Positions 1-11,430 of a DNA stretch of 64,000 bases are shown piece after piece; positions within the stretch are counted from its first letter, which is position 1; each line of letters starts with the position of its first letter. The translations under genes were made by a program, and so were the position numbers. Origin of the DNA: Hymenopus coronatus (Eukaryota > Arthropoda > Insecta > Mantodea > Hymenopodidae); assembly GCA_030762935.1 (NCBI GenBank), contig CM060897.1, forward strand, positions 111,658,176 to 111,722,175, written 5' to 3'. A model generated the notes under the pieces. That model ran no database searches. It worked only from the letters and a program-made list of their open reading frames with translations, and was not told where the DNA came from.

Positions 1-730
1 GTAATCGAGATAAATATTACAAGAAAGGGTTTTTATTTCATATTTCCTTGTATATGCAGGGAATTTGCGAATGTATTAGGCTAAAACGATGGTAAAATCT
101 TTTTAGAGTGAATTGTTTGTGATGATACGAAATTTCGTTCGTTTTGTACGATCAGAGTGAAAAAAAGGAATAACAATTTCCTATCTAAGACAAAAATAAG
201 CATTGCTAAACTAAATCATAAAAGGAATATCCTTGAAATGTATAATTCTAAAAAGAATCTGAAATTAAGTCTGCTTAAACAACATCTACGTTTTGGTGTA
301 TGCTATTTTGTCTGTTACGTTTTGCCTGTTGTGTGAAATTCATCCAGAACTTTGGCTGTCCATAGCTGTTTGCAGAAAATTAAATATATGCTTTTCATTA
401 GTAATGAAAATAAATTAGTCGTATATTATTTTAATCATAATCGAGAAAATCAATACTTTCGCATGTAAAGTGTAGTTCGGAGTAAGGGATTTCCTTGGAA
501 ATCTCCATGTCGCATCTTTGGAAAATTTTCATTTTAAATATTGAGTTTGGTATTTAACCGATCTTTCGTTTTTGAATAATTCTGTTCACACATACACACA
601 CATTTTTCTAAAAATGCTATTTTTATTTCTCTAGGGACCAGAAAACTGGTGTTTCCAGTGAAATTTCAGTATCAATTTTTGGTGGAATGCTATCTATATA
701 TTCTCTCCCTACCATGTACGGATAATAATT
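1..730 (+). repeat. Family H repeat copy, 5' end cut by the window edge
   Basis: The window opens inside a copy of the dominant dispersed repeat. It shows the family's ordered landmarks: the 'taatcgagataaa' block, the GCTGTTTGCAGAAAAT-type middle, the AATCTCCATGTCGCATC block, a short (CA) tract near 588-602 and the 'ATTTTTGGTGGAATGC' block before a decayed 3' hairpin near 700-715. No coding capacity is seen. Membership rests on alignment by eye with the copy at 38127-38976; the exact 3' end is uncertain. Confidence 0.8.
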
Positions 731-2149
731 CAAAATAATACCACTCTATTACTTTTCTTTATATTTGTCTTTCATTTAGACAGGCCGTTATATCTTGTCT
801 AAATTCTTGACACATTTGATTCGATGTCAAAGCTTCGATAGTTTTTGTTTACTGTTTATTATGCGTCCTTTTTATAACAGCGGTGATAGTTTAATGGGCC
901 GTGAAAGCAAAAGTAGTTTTTCCCAGTGTTATTGCCCATCAAATGACTGTACCTATCCAAGAATTGATTCCAAATTCACTGTTACATGTTACGAAGTTAT
1001 AAAATGGTATATATATTTGCTATGGCACAACGGTAAACCATTATTTAGATCACTATAAAATTGTATGCTAAAGGTTTTGACACCCAATAATTAAGTGGCT
1101 AGACAAATATTTAGGAAAAGAAGGAACAATGCTATTGTTTGCTCAGATATTTTGAGACTGTAGGAGGAGGAGATGAAAATATACTAAAAGAATTGTTTAT
1201 AAAATCAATGATTGTTTTTCTTTTTTTTTTTTTATAAGTTTGAATTTTGGGCAAAATTCTTTTTTCTGGACGGAAAGGCCTTTATTTAATTTTGCTCAAT
1301 TAATTCCTCATCAATCAAACCAATTCATCCCTCATCAACCAAACCAATTTAACGGGCTGGACGGTAGGTAGAACAAAGTCCTGACAAACGAACCGAAACA
1401 GGCATCAGCCCGGTTTCCCATCTTAGCGCTTTGCTGTCTCGAAAAATTCTGGCCGAAAAATATAAAAATGCAACTGTACAATATGTAGCGCTACGTATTA
1501 GAAAGGCTGTTCCAAACCGAACTCGTTTGAGTAGAGTTTTCTCCAAAACATGATGCCCGTCAGACGGGGCCGCTGTCCCCTACCTATAGCAAACAAAAGA
1601 CGAGCCTGTACTAGGGGCGGGAGCCAATGTAGTAAACTGTGTTTCCTGGAAATACTGCTTCCAAGTCGAGAATCACGCCTCAGTTAAGGGACCAGTAAGT
1701 TTCCACATGACAACAGCGAGGGTTGGTTTCCAACTGCAAAATTTAAAGACTTAGGAAGAAGAATGGGACAGGATCATCATGTTCTGAAGAATACTGTAAC
1801 AGTGCATGCACTACCCAAACACAAAGTTCTGTCAGAGCTGGAGGGGAAGTGTGGTAGCCAGTACGTGACTGGGAAAAGATCATATCACAATAAGTGCGTG
1901 ATGTTACTACATTTCCAACGTTTGATACAGCCGTAAAGATAAGTTGTTCTCAATGTTTCCGGCGTATTGCATGCTTCAGGTACACCTCTGTGAGTCGCGA
2001 GTTACTCTTCACTCTTTTAACGATATCCAAGCTATAACCGTCTGTACTACGGGTTGTTCCACACAAGTGTACCCCAAATATTTTATCGATTCGGGAAAAT
2101 AATCACTTTTCATCGGCTGCCGCTGGAATAAGCAGGAAATCAAAATAGT
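731..2149. other. Unassigned intergenic sequence
   Basis: No convincing gene or known element was recognised. The stretch 1340-1960 is less AT-rich than its surroundings and has short open frames on both strands, none with a motif I can name. It may belong to an old element whose Tc1-like part starts near 2150, since this segment does not clearly align with the paralogous locus at 27.7 kb. Confidence 0.5.
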
Positions 2150-2663
2150 ATCGAGTATTACGTGTATTGCACAGCGTTCATTGTATCGTCAAGCTACCAG
2201 CACACCTAGACCGTCCTTTGATATCCAACCCCAACACGATACAGATATGTGACCATAAGGGAATTTTGAATTCAAGTAATTTGGGACGCATTAGGTCCCC
2301 TTTGGACGATAATCATCTTTCCCTTATGTGTAGAAAAAATACCACCTCATATGAGAATATCATCACAAATAGTTTATGAAGGGTATGTTTGATAGCCTTG
2401 TGAAGGGTATGTTAATTTAAAAAAAAGCATTGAATCTTAAAAAGTGTTTCAAAACATTGGTTTTCTAACAGTACCTTTAGTATTTCTGCGCACTACATGC
2501 TTTCGTGTAGGTACAGCATATTGATGTTCGGTAGAATAAATACTCAAAGAAGCATAATAATAACTATCATATTGATTTTACCGAATGTCGTGTATGAAAT
2601 AAGTGTGTCGGAAATAAATAGCACATATGTGGTGATTCAGGATCATTAAGGGAAAGGAAAAAA

Positions 2664-3517
2664 TCTGATCTGTACCATTCATATTAGTTTCTCTATATCC
2701 CTGCAACAAATTATTCTTAAAAAGCTTATACTTCTATTTACTTTATACTAATCAGAAAAAATGAGCAAGAAGCAAGTAGAAGCGAAATAAGGGACTACCA
2801 TGCGTTAAAATGATAGTCAAAAGCTGGTTGCTATGTCAATGAAGTTCCTTTGTTTATATGGATAGGAGTTGACAAGTTCCTGTATGAGAAAAGTATAAGT
2901 TTTTCATAGCAGAAATCGAAAATAAGGAATGTCTCAAAAACGACGAACTCACGAAAAAATGTATATAACATAAGTTGTGTGTTTTAACGTGCTCTACATT
3001 TTTTGTGCAGTAAGTTTTTGTCCACCTCTTACGGTTTAGCAGTTATTGAAAATTAAGTAAAATTCATCCATAATAAACTACTCTTCAGAGGCTATTCCAA
3101 GAAAATTCAAAATATACATTTTATTTGTCAGGTAAATATCTTTAATATACGAAATTTTAATCAAAATCGTTACAGTCATTTTTGAGAAAATCAAAATGTT
3201 CTAAAAAAGTTCCATGTAAAGAGTAGTTGGGGGTGGGGGATTTTTCGCAAAATCTTCGTGTCTTATCCCTGGAATATACTAAACTTAAATACAAAGTTTG
3301 GTATTTTACCGACTTTTCGTTTTTGAGTTATCGTGTTCACAGTCACACGGACACACACACACACACACACACACACGGACTTTTTTTGTGAAAATGCTTC
3401 CTTGGACATTGGGGACCCTAAAACATATATTTCCGGTGAAATCTCGGTATCGAATTTTTGGGTGGAGTGCAATACCTTCTCTATACACTATGTGCATAAT
3501 GCGTATAGAGAAAATAA
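2664..3517 (+). repeat. Family H, complete copy inside Tc1-like remnant
   Basis: A full-length copy of about 854 bp. It starts TCTGATCTGTACC and ends in the hairpin TTCTCTATACACTATG/CATAATGCGTATAGAGAA followed by an A-rich stretch. A (CA)n tract lies at 3342-3376, about 140 bp from the 3' end. Flanks on both sides are contiguous in the empty paralogous site near 28370, which fixes both boundaries to within a run of A. There is no visible target-site duplication beyond the A-run. Open frames crossing the CA tract are artefacts. Confidence 0.9.
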
Positions 3518-3660
3518 AAAATGTTTGCTACATGCGAGAAACGAACCTGCCACCCTCACTACAGAAGTAACCTACGTTTTGTCACAGCGGTACAGCGAAC
3601 ACACATGGGAAGTGGTAGGTTTTACAACCCAAACTGATTCATGTTTTATGTTGCTGATAT

Positions 3661-4514
3661 TTTTACTTTCTCTATACGCACTATGTACAGTGTATAGAGA
3701 AGGTATTGCGCTCCACCTAAAAATTCAATACCGAGATTTCACAGGAAATATACGTTTTAGGGTCCCCTTTAACTAAAATAAAGCATTTTCGGAAAAAGGT
3801 CCGTGTATGTGTGTGTGTCCGTGTGTCTGTGAACACGATAACTCAAAAACGAAAAGTCGGTAAAATACCAAACTTGGTATTTAAGTTTAGTATCTTCCGA
3901 GAATGTGACACGAAGATTTTGAGAAAAATCCCTCCACTCCAAACTATCCTTTACACGGAACTTGTTTCGAAAATTTTGATTTTCAAAAAATGTATCTAAC
4001 CATTTTGATTAAAATATCGTATATTAAAGATATTTACCTGAAAAATAAAATGTATATTTTGAATTTTCTGGGAATAGCCTCTGAAGACTACTTTATTCTG
4101 AGTGAATGTTACGGAATTTTGCATAAGTGCTAAACCGTAAGAGAGAGACAAAAACTTACCACACAAAAAATATAGAGCACATTAAAACACACAATTTATG
4201 TTATATATATTTTTTTTCGAGGAGTTGATTGTTTTTGGTTTAAGCTATAAAAACTTATGTTTTTCACATACAGGACTTTGTGAACTCGTGTCCATACAAA
4301 CAAAGGAACTTCAGTAAGCAACCAGCTTTTGACTATCATTTTAACCTATGGTACTCCCTTATTTCGCTTCTACTTACAAGGAAGCAAGAAATAAAACTAT
4401 TTCTGCTAATTTTTTCTCGATAAGCAGGAAGTAAATAGAAGCAAATGGTTTTTAAAAATAATTTATTGCAGAGATATAGAAAAAGTCATGCGCATGGAAC
4501 ACATCAGATTTTTT
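3661..4514 (-). repeat. Family H, complete copy, minus strand
   Basis: Runs on the minus strand from TCTGATGTG (about 4514) to the hairpin CTTTCTCTATACGCACTATG/ACAGTGTATAGAGAAG (3665-3705). The left flank joins in the empty paralog at about 28510. A short GT tract (3805-3830) sits at the usual position. A second, truncated copy follows directly at 4515. Confidence 0.88.
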
Positions 4515-4822
4515 CGTGGAGTTCGTCGTTTTTGAGACATTCTTTGTTTTTGGTTTCTGCTTTGAAAAACTTATACTTTTCTCATATAGGAATTTTTCAA
4601 CTCCTACAAACAAAGGGACTTCAGTCACATAGCAACCAGCTTTTGACTGTCGCTTTAACCTATGGTACTCCCTTATTTCACTTCTACTTACAAGGAAGCA
4701 AGTAATAAGTCTATTTATGCCAATTTTTTTCTGATTAGCATAAAGTAAATAAAAGTATAAGCTTTTTAAGAATAATTTGTTGCAGGGATATGGAGAAAGT
4801 CATGTGAATGGTACACATCAGA
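4515..4822 (-). repeat. Family H, 5' third only, tandem to the preceding copy
   Basis: Contains only the 5' roughly 310 bp of the family, from TCTGATGTG (end at 4822) to the 'gagttcgtcgtttttgag' block. It directly abuts the complete copy at 3661-4514 in the same orientation. This may be a head-to-tail product or a nested insertion followed by loss of the rest. Confidence 0.85.
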
Positions 4823-5045
4823 TTTTTAGTTAATATGATTGTTGTTGAAGAAGCTTAAGTTGTGTATTTGATTATGATTATTGATCATACGGATTAGTAA
4901 TATTAAGATTTGGAACTTGTGACAATTTGTTGCTGTCGCTACAGAACTGTATCGCGGATGGTGTACATCGAGAACCTGTGCCGAGGGACTAAGATAAATC
5001 TGGCGTTCCATACATGACTCATTTTTTTCGCGACGGGTGTACATA

Positions 5046-5787
5046 TTTAATAGAATTGTACTGCACCCAAAAATTCAGTAGTGAGATTTCACAGGAAATA
5101 TATGTTTTGAGACCTCTATTTTGAGACCTATGTTTTCAGTTTGTGTGTGTGTGTGGGCAGCATTGCTCAAAAACGAATCATTGGTATTTAAGTTCATTAT
5201 ATTCCAAGTATACGACGCGAAGATTTTCAAGAAAATTCCCCTCACCCCCAACTACCCTTTAAATGGAAAAATGCTCGAAAATTTTGATTTTCTCAAAAAC
5301 GGCTCTAATAATTTTGATTAAAATACCGTATATTAAAGATATTTACACGACAAATAAAATGTACATCTTGTATTTTCTAGGAATAGCCTCTGAAGACATG
5401 TTTATTCTGAATGAATTTTGTGGAATTTTCCATTCCTGGTAAGCCGTAAGAGGTAGACAAAAACTTACTAAATACAAAATGTAGAGCTCGTTAAAACACA
5501 CAATTTATGTTATATACATATTTTTCGTGGTGTTAAACGTTTTTGAGATATTTCTTGTTATTGGTTTCAGCTTTTAAATACGTACTTTTCTCATGCGGGA
5601 ATTTGTCAACTCCTGCCATACAAAGGAACTTCAATCAAATAACTGCAAGCTTTTGACTATCGCTTTAGCCTATGTTACTCCCTTATTATACTTGCAAGAA
5701 AGCAAATAATAAGATCATTTCTGCTAATTGTTTCTCCATTATTATGAAGCACCCAAATGGTGACTGGATCACATCCGATTTTTAGTG
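5046..5787 (-). repeat. Family H, minus strand, 3' hairpin eroded
   Basis: Follows the Tc1-like remnant with 'GCACCCAAAAATTCAG', a GT tract at 5137-5154, the AATAGCCTCTGAAGAC block (about 5383) and a 5' end near 5785 (ATCACATCCGA). The same junction of Tc1-like remnant with H-like sequence also occurs at 28771, so this H fragment was already there when the two loci arose. Confidence 0.8.
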
Positions 5788-6428
5788 GACTGCATAGCTC
5801 AAAAACGAAAAGCCGGTTAAATACTAAACTTGGTATTTAAGTTAAGTATCTTCCAAGGATGCGACACGAAGATTATGAAAAATATCCCCCCATTCCAAAC
5901 CTTTACATGGAAAAAATTTAGATATTTTGATTTTCTCAAAAATGGTTCTTACGATTTTTATTAAAATGCCGTATATTGAAGATATTTTCATGATAAATAA
6001 AATGTATATATTGATTTTTCTGGTAGTAGCCTCTGAAGACATGATTATTAAGATGATTTTTTCTGAATTTTGCATAACTAGTAAACCGCAAGAGACAGAT
6101 AAAAAGTTACTCTACAAAAACGTAGAACTCAAAACACATAATTTATGTCAGTTGTTACTCCTGGCTATTGGTTTCAGTTTTAAATTACTTTTCTCATATG
6201 GGAACTTGTGATCTCCTGGTCATCCAAAGAAATACATTTCAATCAAATGGTAACCAGCTTTCAAAAGATTTGACTATCGTTTTAGCATAGGATAGCCTTA
6301 TTTTCCTTCTGCTTACAAGGAAGCAAGTAATAAGACCATGCCTGCTAATCGATTAGCATAAAGTAAATAGAAGAATAAGCCCTTTAACAATAATTTGTTA
6401 CAGAGATGTAGAGAACACATCAGATTTT
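5788..6428 (-). repeat. Family H, minus strand, 3' part missing
   Basis: Begins at the conserved 'CATAGCTCAAAAACGAAAAG' block, lacking the hairpin and CA tract, and runs to the 5' terminus AACACATCAGA at about 6428. Head-to-tail with the copy at 5046-5787. Confidence 0.82.
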
Positions 6429-6544
6429 TGTTACTAGAATTATCTTGTAGGTCGAAGTCTCTTGTCTGAAGTGTCAATATTAACGGCCCATATCGTCACA
6501 TGTATTTGCTTCCTGGCACGCAATTTTAGAAACAGATCTATTTG

Positions 6545-6592
6545 CAGAAGAGTTAGAGTAAGTCAAATGAATAGAACACTTCATATTTTAAA
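6545..6592 (-). repeat. Family H 5'-terminal fragment, head-to-head with next copy
   Basis: About 45 bp resembling the reverse complement of the H 5' end (AGAGTTAGAGTAAGTCAAAT..., ending ACACTTCATA). It faces the 5' end of the plus-strand copy at 6597, giving an imperfect palindrome. Confidence 0.6.
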
Positions 6593-6596
6593 AAAA

Positions 6597-7310
6597 TCTG
6601 ATGTGCTCCATTCACATGACTTTCTCTATATCTTTGTAACAAATTATTGTTAGTAAGCTTATTCTTCTTTCTATTTCATGCTAAAACATATAAGAAACGG
6701 TCTTATACCTAGTTTCTTATGGAATAAGGGAATACACTAGGTAAACCGACAGTCACATGTTTTAAAATGTGGTTGCTATGGGATTGAAATCAGTTTCTTT
6801 GCGTGGCCAAGCGTTGACGAATTCCCGTATTAGAAAAGTTAAAGTATTTTGAAACTTAAATCAAGAATATCTAGAAAAGGGCCAAATCCACAAAAATTTT
6901 CTATATGACATAAATTGTGTGATTTTATCGAGATCTACATTTTTTGTGGTGTAAGATTCTGTCTATCTCTTACGATTTACCAGTTATGCAAAATTAAATT
7001 AAAATCATCTAGAATAAAGAGGTCTTCAGAGGCTATTCTCAGAAAATTCAAGATATACATTTAATTTTCATGTAAATATCATAAATATAAGAGATTTCAA
7101 TCAAAATCGTTAGAACCATTGCTGAGAAAATCAAAATTTTCGAATTTTTTTTCATGTAAAGGGTAGTTTGGGGTGGGGAAATTTTCTTGAAAATCTTCGT
7201 TTCTATCCTTGTAAGACACTGAACTTAAATATCAAGTTTGGTATTGTAAAGTTTTTCGTTTTTGAGCTATGCTGCCCATACACACAAGGACCTTTATCTA
7301 AAAAGCTTAT
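6597..7310 (+). repeat. Family H, plus strand, 3' end truncated
   Basis: Starts TCTGATGTGCTCC after an A-run and runs through the usual blocks to 'GAGCTATGCTGCCCATACAC', then stops without hairpin at about 7310, where another copy begins. Confidence 0.85.
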
Positions 7311-7465
7311 TTGTTACATTCACGAGACTTTCTCTACATCTCTCTAAGAAAGTATCGTTAAAAAGCTTATTCTTCAATCTATTTCATGATAATCGATATA
7401 AACATTAGCAGAAATATTCCTTATTACTTGATACCTTTTCAGTAGAAGGAGGTAAAAAAACTAAA
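7311..7465 (+). repeat. Family H, short 5' fragment in tandem
   Basis: Starts at the CATTCACGAGACTTTCTC portion of the family and covers only the first 150 bp before the next copy begins at about 7466. Same orientation as both neighbours. Confidence 0.7.
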
Positions 7466-7826
7466 TATGCTCCATTCATATGCTGTTCTCCTGCTGTTCG
7501 TAAACAAACTGTTTATTCGAAACATTAGTCTGTTATCTACATCATGCTAATCAAGATAAACATAAGCAGAATTAATCGTATTACTAGCTTCCTTGTTAGT
7601 AGAAGGGAAATAAGAAAATACACAGACTAAAGGATAGTCTCGTTCTATAAAAGCCGGTCGCTATGACAAACAATTGAAATTCCAATATCTTGCTTGCCAG
7701 GAATAACCAAACGAGAAACGAGAAAATAAAACGTCTTTCCGTTTGAGAAAAATTTAAGTGGCTAAAATTGAAACCAATAATCCAGAATATCTCTCAAACG
7801 GTTAATTAAAAAAAAAACAAAAAAAC

Positions 7827-7882
<56 letters not shown>

Positions 7883-8310
7883 CGGATATGACATAAATTA
7901 TGTTTACATTTTTTTCTGAAGTAAGTTTTCGTATATCTCTTACGGTTTGCCAGTTACAGTTTCCAGAATGAAGAGATCTTCAGGGGCTGTTCCCAGAAAA
8001 TCCAAGATATATATTTGGTTTGTCATAAAAATATCTTAAACATAACAGCTTTTAATCAAAATCATTAGAGCCATTTTTGAGAAAAACAATTTGTGGGCAT
8101 TTTCTTGAAAATCTTTGTGCCGCATTCTTGGGAGATAGTGAACTTAAATATCAAATTTGGTATTTAACGGACTATTCGGTTTTGAGCTATGCTGTTTTTT
8201 GGGTTCAGGGGACCTAAAACATGTATTTCCGGGGAAATTTCGGTATCGAATTGTTGGGTGCAATACAATACCTTCTCTATGCACATAGCACGTGTAGAGA
8301 AGTAAAAACC
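7466..8310 (+). repeat. Family H, nearly complete, with internal (TA)n
   Basis: Runs from 'AAATATGCTCCATTCATATG' to a short hairpin CTCTATGCACATAGCACGTGTAGAG (about 8276-8300). It contains an expanded (TA)n tract at 7834-7879 where other copies have only 'GTATATAACATAA', and lacks the usual (CA)n expansion. Confidence 0.82.
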
Positions 8311-8884
8311 ATTCAATTCACAAAGTTAAAACTTCCAATTGCTTTTACATAGATCATACGGCAAATGCGTACAAAAAAATCCTAACTAAAAGTTAGATTT
8401 CAAACGCATTCGCCTCCATAATGATAAGGCCCATTTCGTTTATTGACCAAGAATTGGTGTTTCCGCCGCTTCCAGAAAAGTCCTGCTTGCCCTCTGGTGT
8501 CTGTCTCCCCTTTCTATTTTGTCCAATGGGAGTAAGATTGGACGGCAAAGGTAATTCTCTTCACTTTGTCCTGCCTCTGACCAGCACAGTTTCACTCCTC
8601 TCATATGCAAATGGGTACCTGTAGGGTTTCCCTTTGCATAAAACTCTCTAGAACACAGAGGCGGTCTGAGTGTGATGCTGACGAAATTATCTTCCCCTGT
8701 GTCATGGTCACTAAACCGCGTTTCAGCAACACGGAGTCCTGTGACACCTAGGCGCCGAGTTTTCTTACTCCCTCGAGGAAATTAACATTCCCGAACATGT
8801 TGCTCCACGTTAATAACGTGTAATGCCTAGGGCCTCCCATATCGGCTAGCTAACAACGGATTCAAAAAATGTACCTAACGCTTA
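8311..8884. other. No recognised feature
   Basis: Somewhat GC-richer than the surrounding H repeats. An open frame at 8421-8624 has no recognisable motif and no supporting splice or promoter context. I see no gene or known element. Confidence 0.5.
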
Positions 8885-9360
8885 ATAAACCAAGCTAGGT
8901 GGCTCAGGCGTTTCCTCTAGGACTGGTATTCGGGTGGTCCGGGTTCGCTCCTCATTGACTTATGCATTCTGGCCCTGGATTTTTCCGTGGTTTTCCTGGG
9001 GTACTGTATATCTACCATGGTCTCGTTCCCTTTCATTCCTTCATTTAATTTCCCTTCTTCGTCTTTCAGGTCGACGCAGGTGTGGTTTAGGCTTTGTAGA
9101 ACAGATGGTACGGTTGCTTGTCCCGAGTGAAACTCTCTTCTCGCTTGCGCTGGTTGAGGCTAGGTGTCGTTGTAGAGGTCTCCTTCCGGCCTCCCGGCGC
9201 CTTCATAGCCTTCGTGGGACTTCCGTCTCTGTGCTTAACTCCGCCGTTTCCTATGTGTTAGCTTATGTTTTCTCCTCCTTTCATCTCTTCCCCCCGGGGA
9301 CAGGCTGCAATAGATCAGTACCTGGTCGCAGTTGCTGAGGTGTCCTCGACGTTCACATGC
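8885..9360 (+). mobile_element. tRNA-derived SINE-like element (type 3)
   Basis: Has an RNA polymerase III-like A box (AGGTGGCTCAGGCG, near 8895) and a B box (GGGTTCGCTCC, near 8940) at tRNA-like spacing, followed by a pyrimidine- and GC-rich body to about 9360. The open frame at 8934-9338 crosses this body and shows no protein motif. Only one copy was found here, so the 3' boundary is a guess. Confidence 0.5.
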
Positions 9361-9540
9361 TGTAACGTCTAGCTTTTAATAAAAAGTGTTATACGCACTC
9401 AATCTGTAAATAACCAATGTTATACTATCTTCATCATCATGATCAAATACTGCACGATTTTGTCCATCTGTTCCGACTTGACAAAGTTGAAACTGGTGTT
9501 TCAAACGTTTTCTAAATCTTCCAATGTCTTTTCTTCCTCT

Positions 9541-9760
9541 GGGTTTGGCAAGTGGCTAACAAATTCAAAGGTTTGATCCTAGGCAAGTGAGATTTGTAGT
9601 GGGCGAAGCGGCGCAGGAACAGATTTGCTCGGGTTTTCCGCTTCCCCCGACATCGCGTTCCATCGATGCTCCATCTTCATCGTCTGCGGTGCTCCAGTGT
9701 CATCGTTCGCGGGCGTGTATATGTACTAAAAGCGGGCGTTAAACACTACCCATAAAAAAA
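9541..9760 (+). mobile_element. SINE type 1 copy (GTGGACAAAGCGGC body)
   Basis: A decayed B-box (AGGTTTGATCCTAGG, near 9570) is followed by 'GTGGGCGAAGCGGCGCAGGA', a TTTTCCGCTTCCCCCG block and a 3' end AAAAGCGGGCGTTAAAC. The same ordered blocks occur at 19388, 55995 and, inverted, at 16080-16425. Non-coding; propagated by LINE machinery in known SINE biology. Confidence 0.75.
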
Positions 9761-11009
9761 CAAATTCAAATTATTTTATTAAAACTATTCAAATCTGTAT
9801 TAATTTTTAGTCAGATTTTCCAGATGTATTTCGATGTAATATCTAAAGCCAGCAAAATTAAACTTCTCTAACACTAACGTACCTAAACATTGTGGATCAT
9901 AAAATAAATGTTTCAAGTGCTTCGCATATGCCCGAGTTACATACTGTATATACATATACACACATAGCTACAAAATATAATGCAGCTGATGCCTATTTTC
10001 TCAACCCTACTAATTGCTTCGGTGGTACGCTGTAAGTGCTTTATCTAAGGGCATGCTCGAGTTTGGCAAGAATGGACAACACTGGTTAAAATGTATGAAA
10101 ATATGTAATAGGCAGTTAAATAATCTTCTTGGAAGGAGTTGCCTATTTTTTAAATATAAATAATCATCTGCTCTTGAATCTACCCACAAGGAATTATAGT
10201 TACATCTTAATACATCTGCTAAATCCCAGAGTTACTAAAATTTTATTTCGTAATGTAGTAAAGAGTTTAAATTATCGAGATGTTGTTATACGGCGAATCC
10301 CTTTACAAGCATCGCTAAATGGGTGATTAATCTAGCTCTGCGCTATGATCAGTACAGCAAGAATCTTGAAGCGCCAGAATATGTCATTTGAAGCTCAAGT
10401 GGCGTCAGATTGTGTGTTTATGCTTAGGAAATACCATAGTGCGATTGTAACTGAAGTTTAGCAATGCAACCTCTTTTATTAACCTAAGACCGCCTACGAC
10501 TGACTACCCACCATTATTCTAGGTTCTAAGTTGCCAAATATTAAATTTTATTTTAGCATCTGACACACGCTCAGCATTGTTTATTACTGCTAAATCCTAT
10601 CTATATTTTCCCTTTGCTAAGTTCTCAGAAATTACTACGTGCCTTTTGAACAACGTTCTAAGCGTCCCATAGGTTTTTGAACTGACTGATTCGATGTAAT
10701 GATCCTTGATAAAAATGGATTTCTTTGATTATTGAGACTGCTGGAACTTAATTGACTTCGTTACATGAACTTCGAGCTAGTCGCTTGTTCCCAACTCTCC
10801 TGGCTTTACTATTAACTCCCAGCCTAGCAACAGAATCATGCATGCCTTTCTACATAATTCGTTTATTTTAAACAATTTAACCATTTATCATAATTATTTC
10901 TCTATTTCCCATCACTTCTTTATAAATCAATTACTAATTTAATACGACCATAATTCCGGTATCACAGCTTTCTCCACTTGTTTATCAATCTTTATTTTTG
11001 TTCGTCTAT
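9761..11009. other. No recognised feature
   Basis: AT-rich sequence. The open frame at 10129-10326 has no motif. I saw no repeat shared with the rest of the window and no splice-site pair suggesting an exon. Confidence 0.5.
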
Positions 11010-11204
11010 TACTTTTGCCTACGCATTTGTACAACGTGCAAGGTAGATAGAGAAGGTATTGTATTCCAACAAAAAAATTATATCGAAATTTCACTGGAAT
11101 CGAAATTTTTTGGGACTTCCTGAATCCAAAAAGAAGCATTTTTAGAAAAAGATCCGTGTATGTGTGTGGGTGTCCGTGAACAGATAACTCAAAAAGAAAA
11201 GTGG
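11010..11204 (-). repeat. Family H 3'-end fragment
   Basis: Contains the 3' block of the family on the minus strand: 'AGATAGAGAAGGTATTG', the CTGAATCCAAAAAGAAGC block and a short GT tract near 11158-11170. It stops at about 11204 where a SINE begins. Confidence 0.75.
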
Positions 11205-11430
11205 CCGGCACGGCATTTCGGGCTAAACTGTGAAGCCCGGATCTTTAAGTACTTGCGACTTTGTAGGTCGCCATTGAGATAATCTTGTAGTATCCAGAAA
11301 ACATGCGAGTCAGTTGAAAAATGAAATTGCTTGCCGGCATGTTACCGTGGTAGCTCAGTGATTAGAGCAACCGGCTAGAGCCCGGAAGATTCGTGGTACA
11401 AATTCCCGCTATGACGCTACATTTTTCAAT
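11205..11430 (+). mobile_element. SINE type 2 copy (CCGGCATGTTACC tRNA-like unit)
   Basis: The plus strand carries 'GGTAGCTCAGTGATTAGAGC' (A-box-like, about 11350) and 'GTGGTACAAATTCCCGC' (B-box-like, about 11395), preceded by a 130-bp leader containing 'GTAGGTCGCCATTGA' and 'GCGAGTCAGTTGAAAA'. The same leader plus tRNA unit recurs at 41130-41320 (inverted) and 41921-42100. Confidence 0.75.

Larger units (their letters stand above)
2150..5045 (-). mobile_element. Tc1-like transposon remnant, copy 1, split by family H insertions
   Basis: Three blocks (2150-2663, 3518-3660, 4823-5045) align in order with one continuous stretch at about 27850-28770. Blocks two and three are separated from their neighbours by H copies. 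On the minus strand the corresponding stretch at the other locus gives residues resembling a Tc1 transposase: a PKGTRYN-like strand segment and a MNGEQYTVIFDNIL segment like the Tc1 core, with a possible helix-turn-helix (ERQIRLSPSITAQRLV) near the other end. Many stops and frameshifts are present and nothing is functional. The Tc1 assignment is inferred from these short motifs; the paralogy is seen directly. Confidence 0.6.

Noticed and set aside
3263..3776. Open frames translating CA/GT tracts into alternating Thr-His or Cys-Val runs (also at 16509-16838, 27286-27549, 39732-40324)
   Set aside because: They are produced by dinucleotide repeats inside family H copies, open on both strands at once, with no conserved protein sequence.
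8934..9338. A 134-residue protein gene
   Set aside because: The frame starts at the SINE B-box region and shows no domain; composition explains its length.
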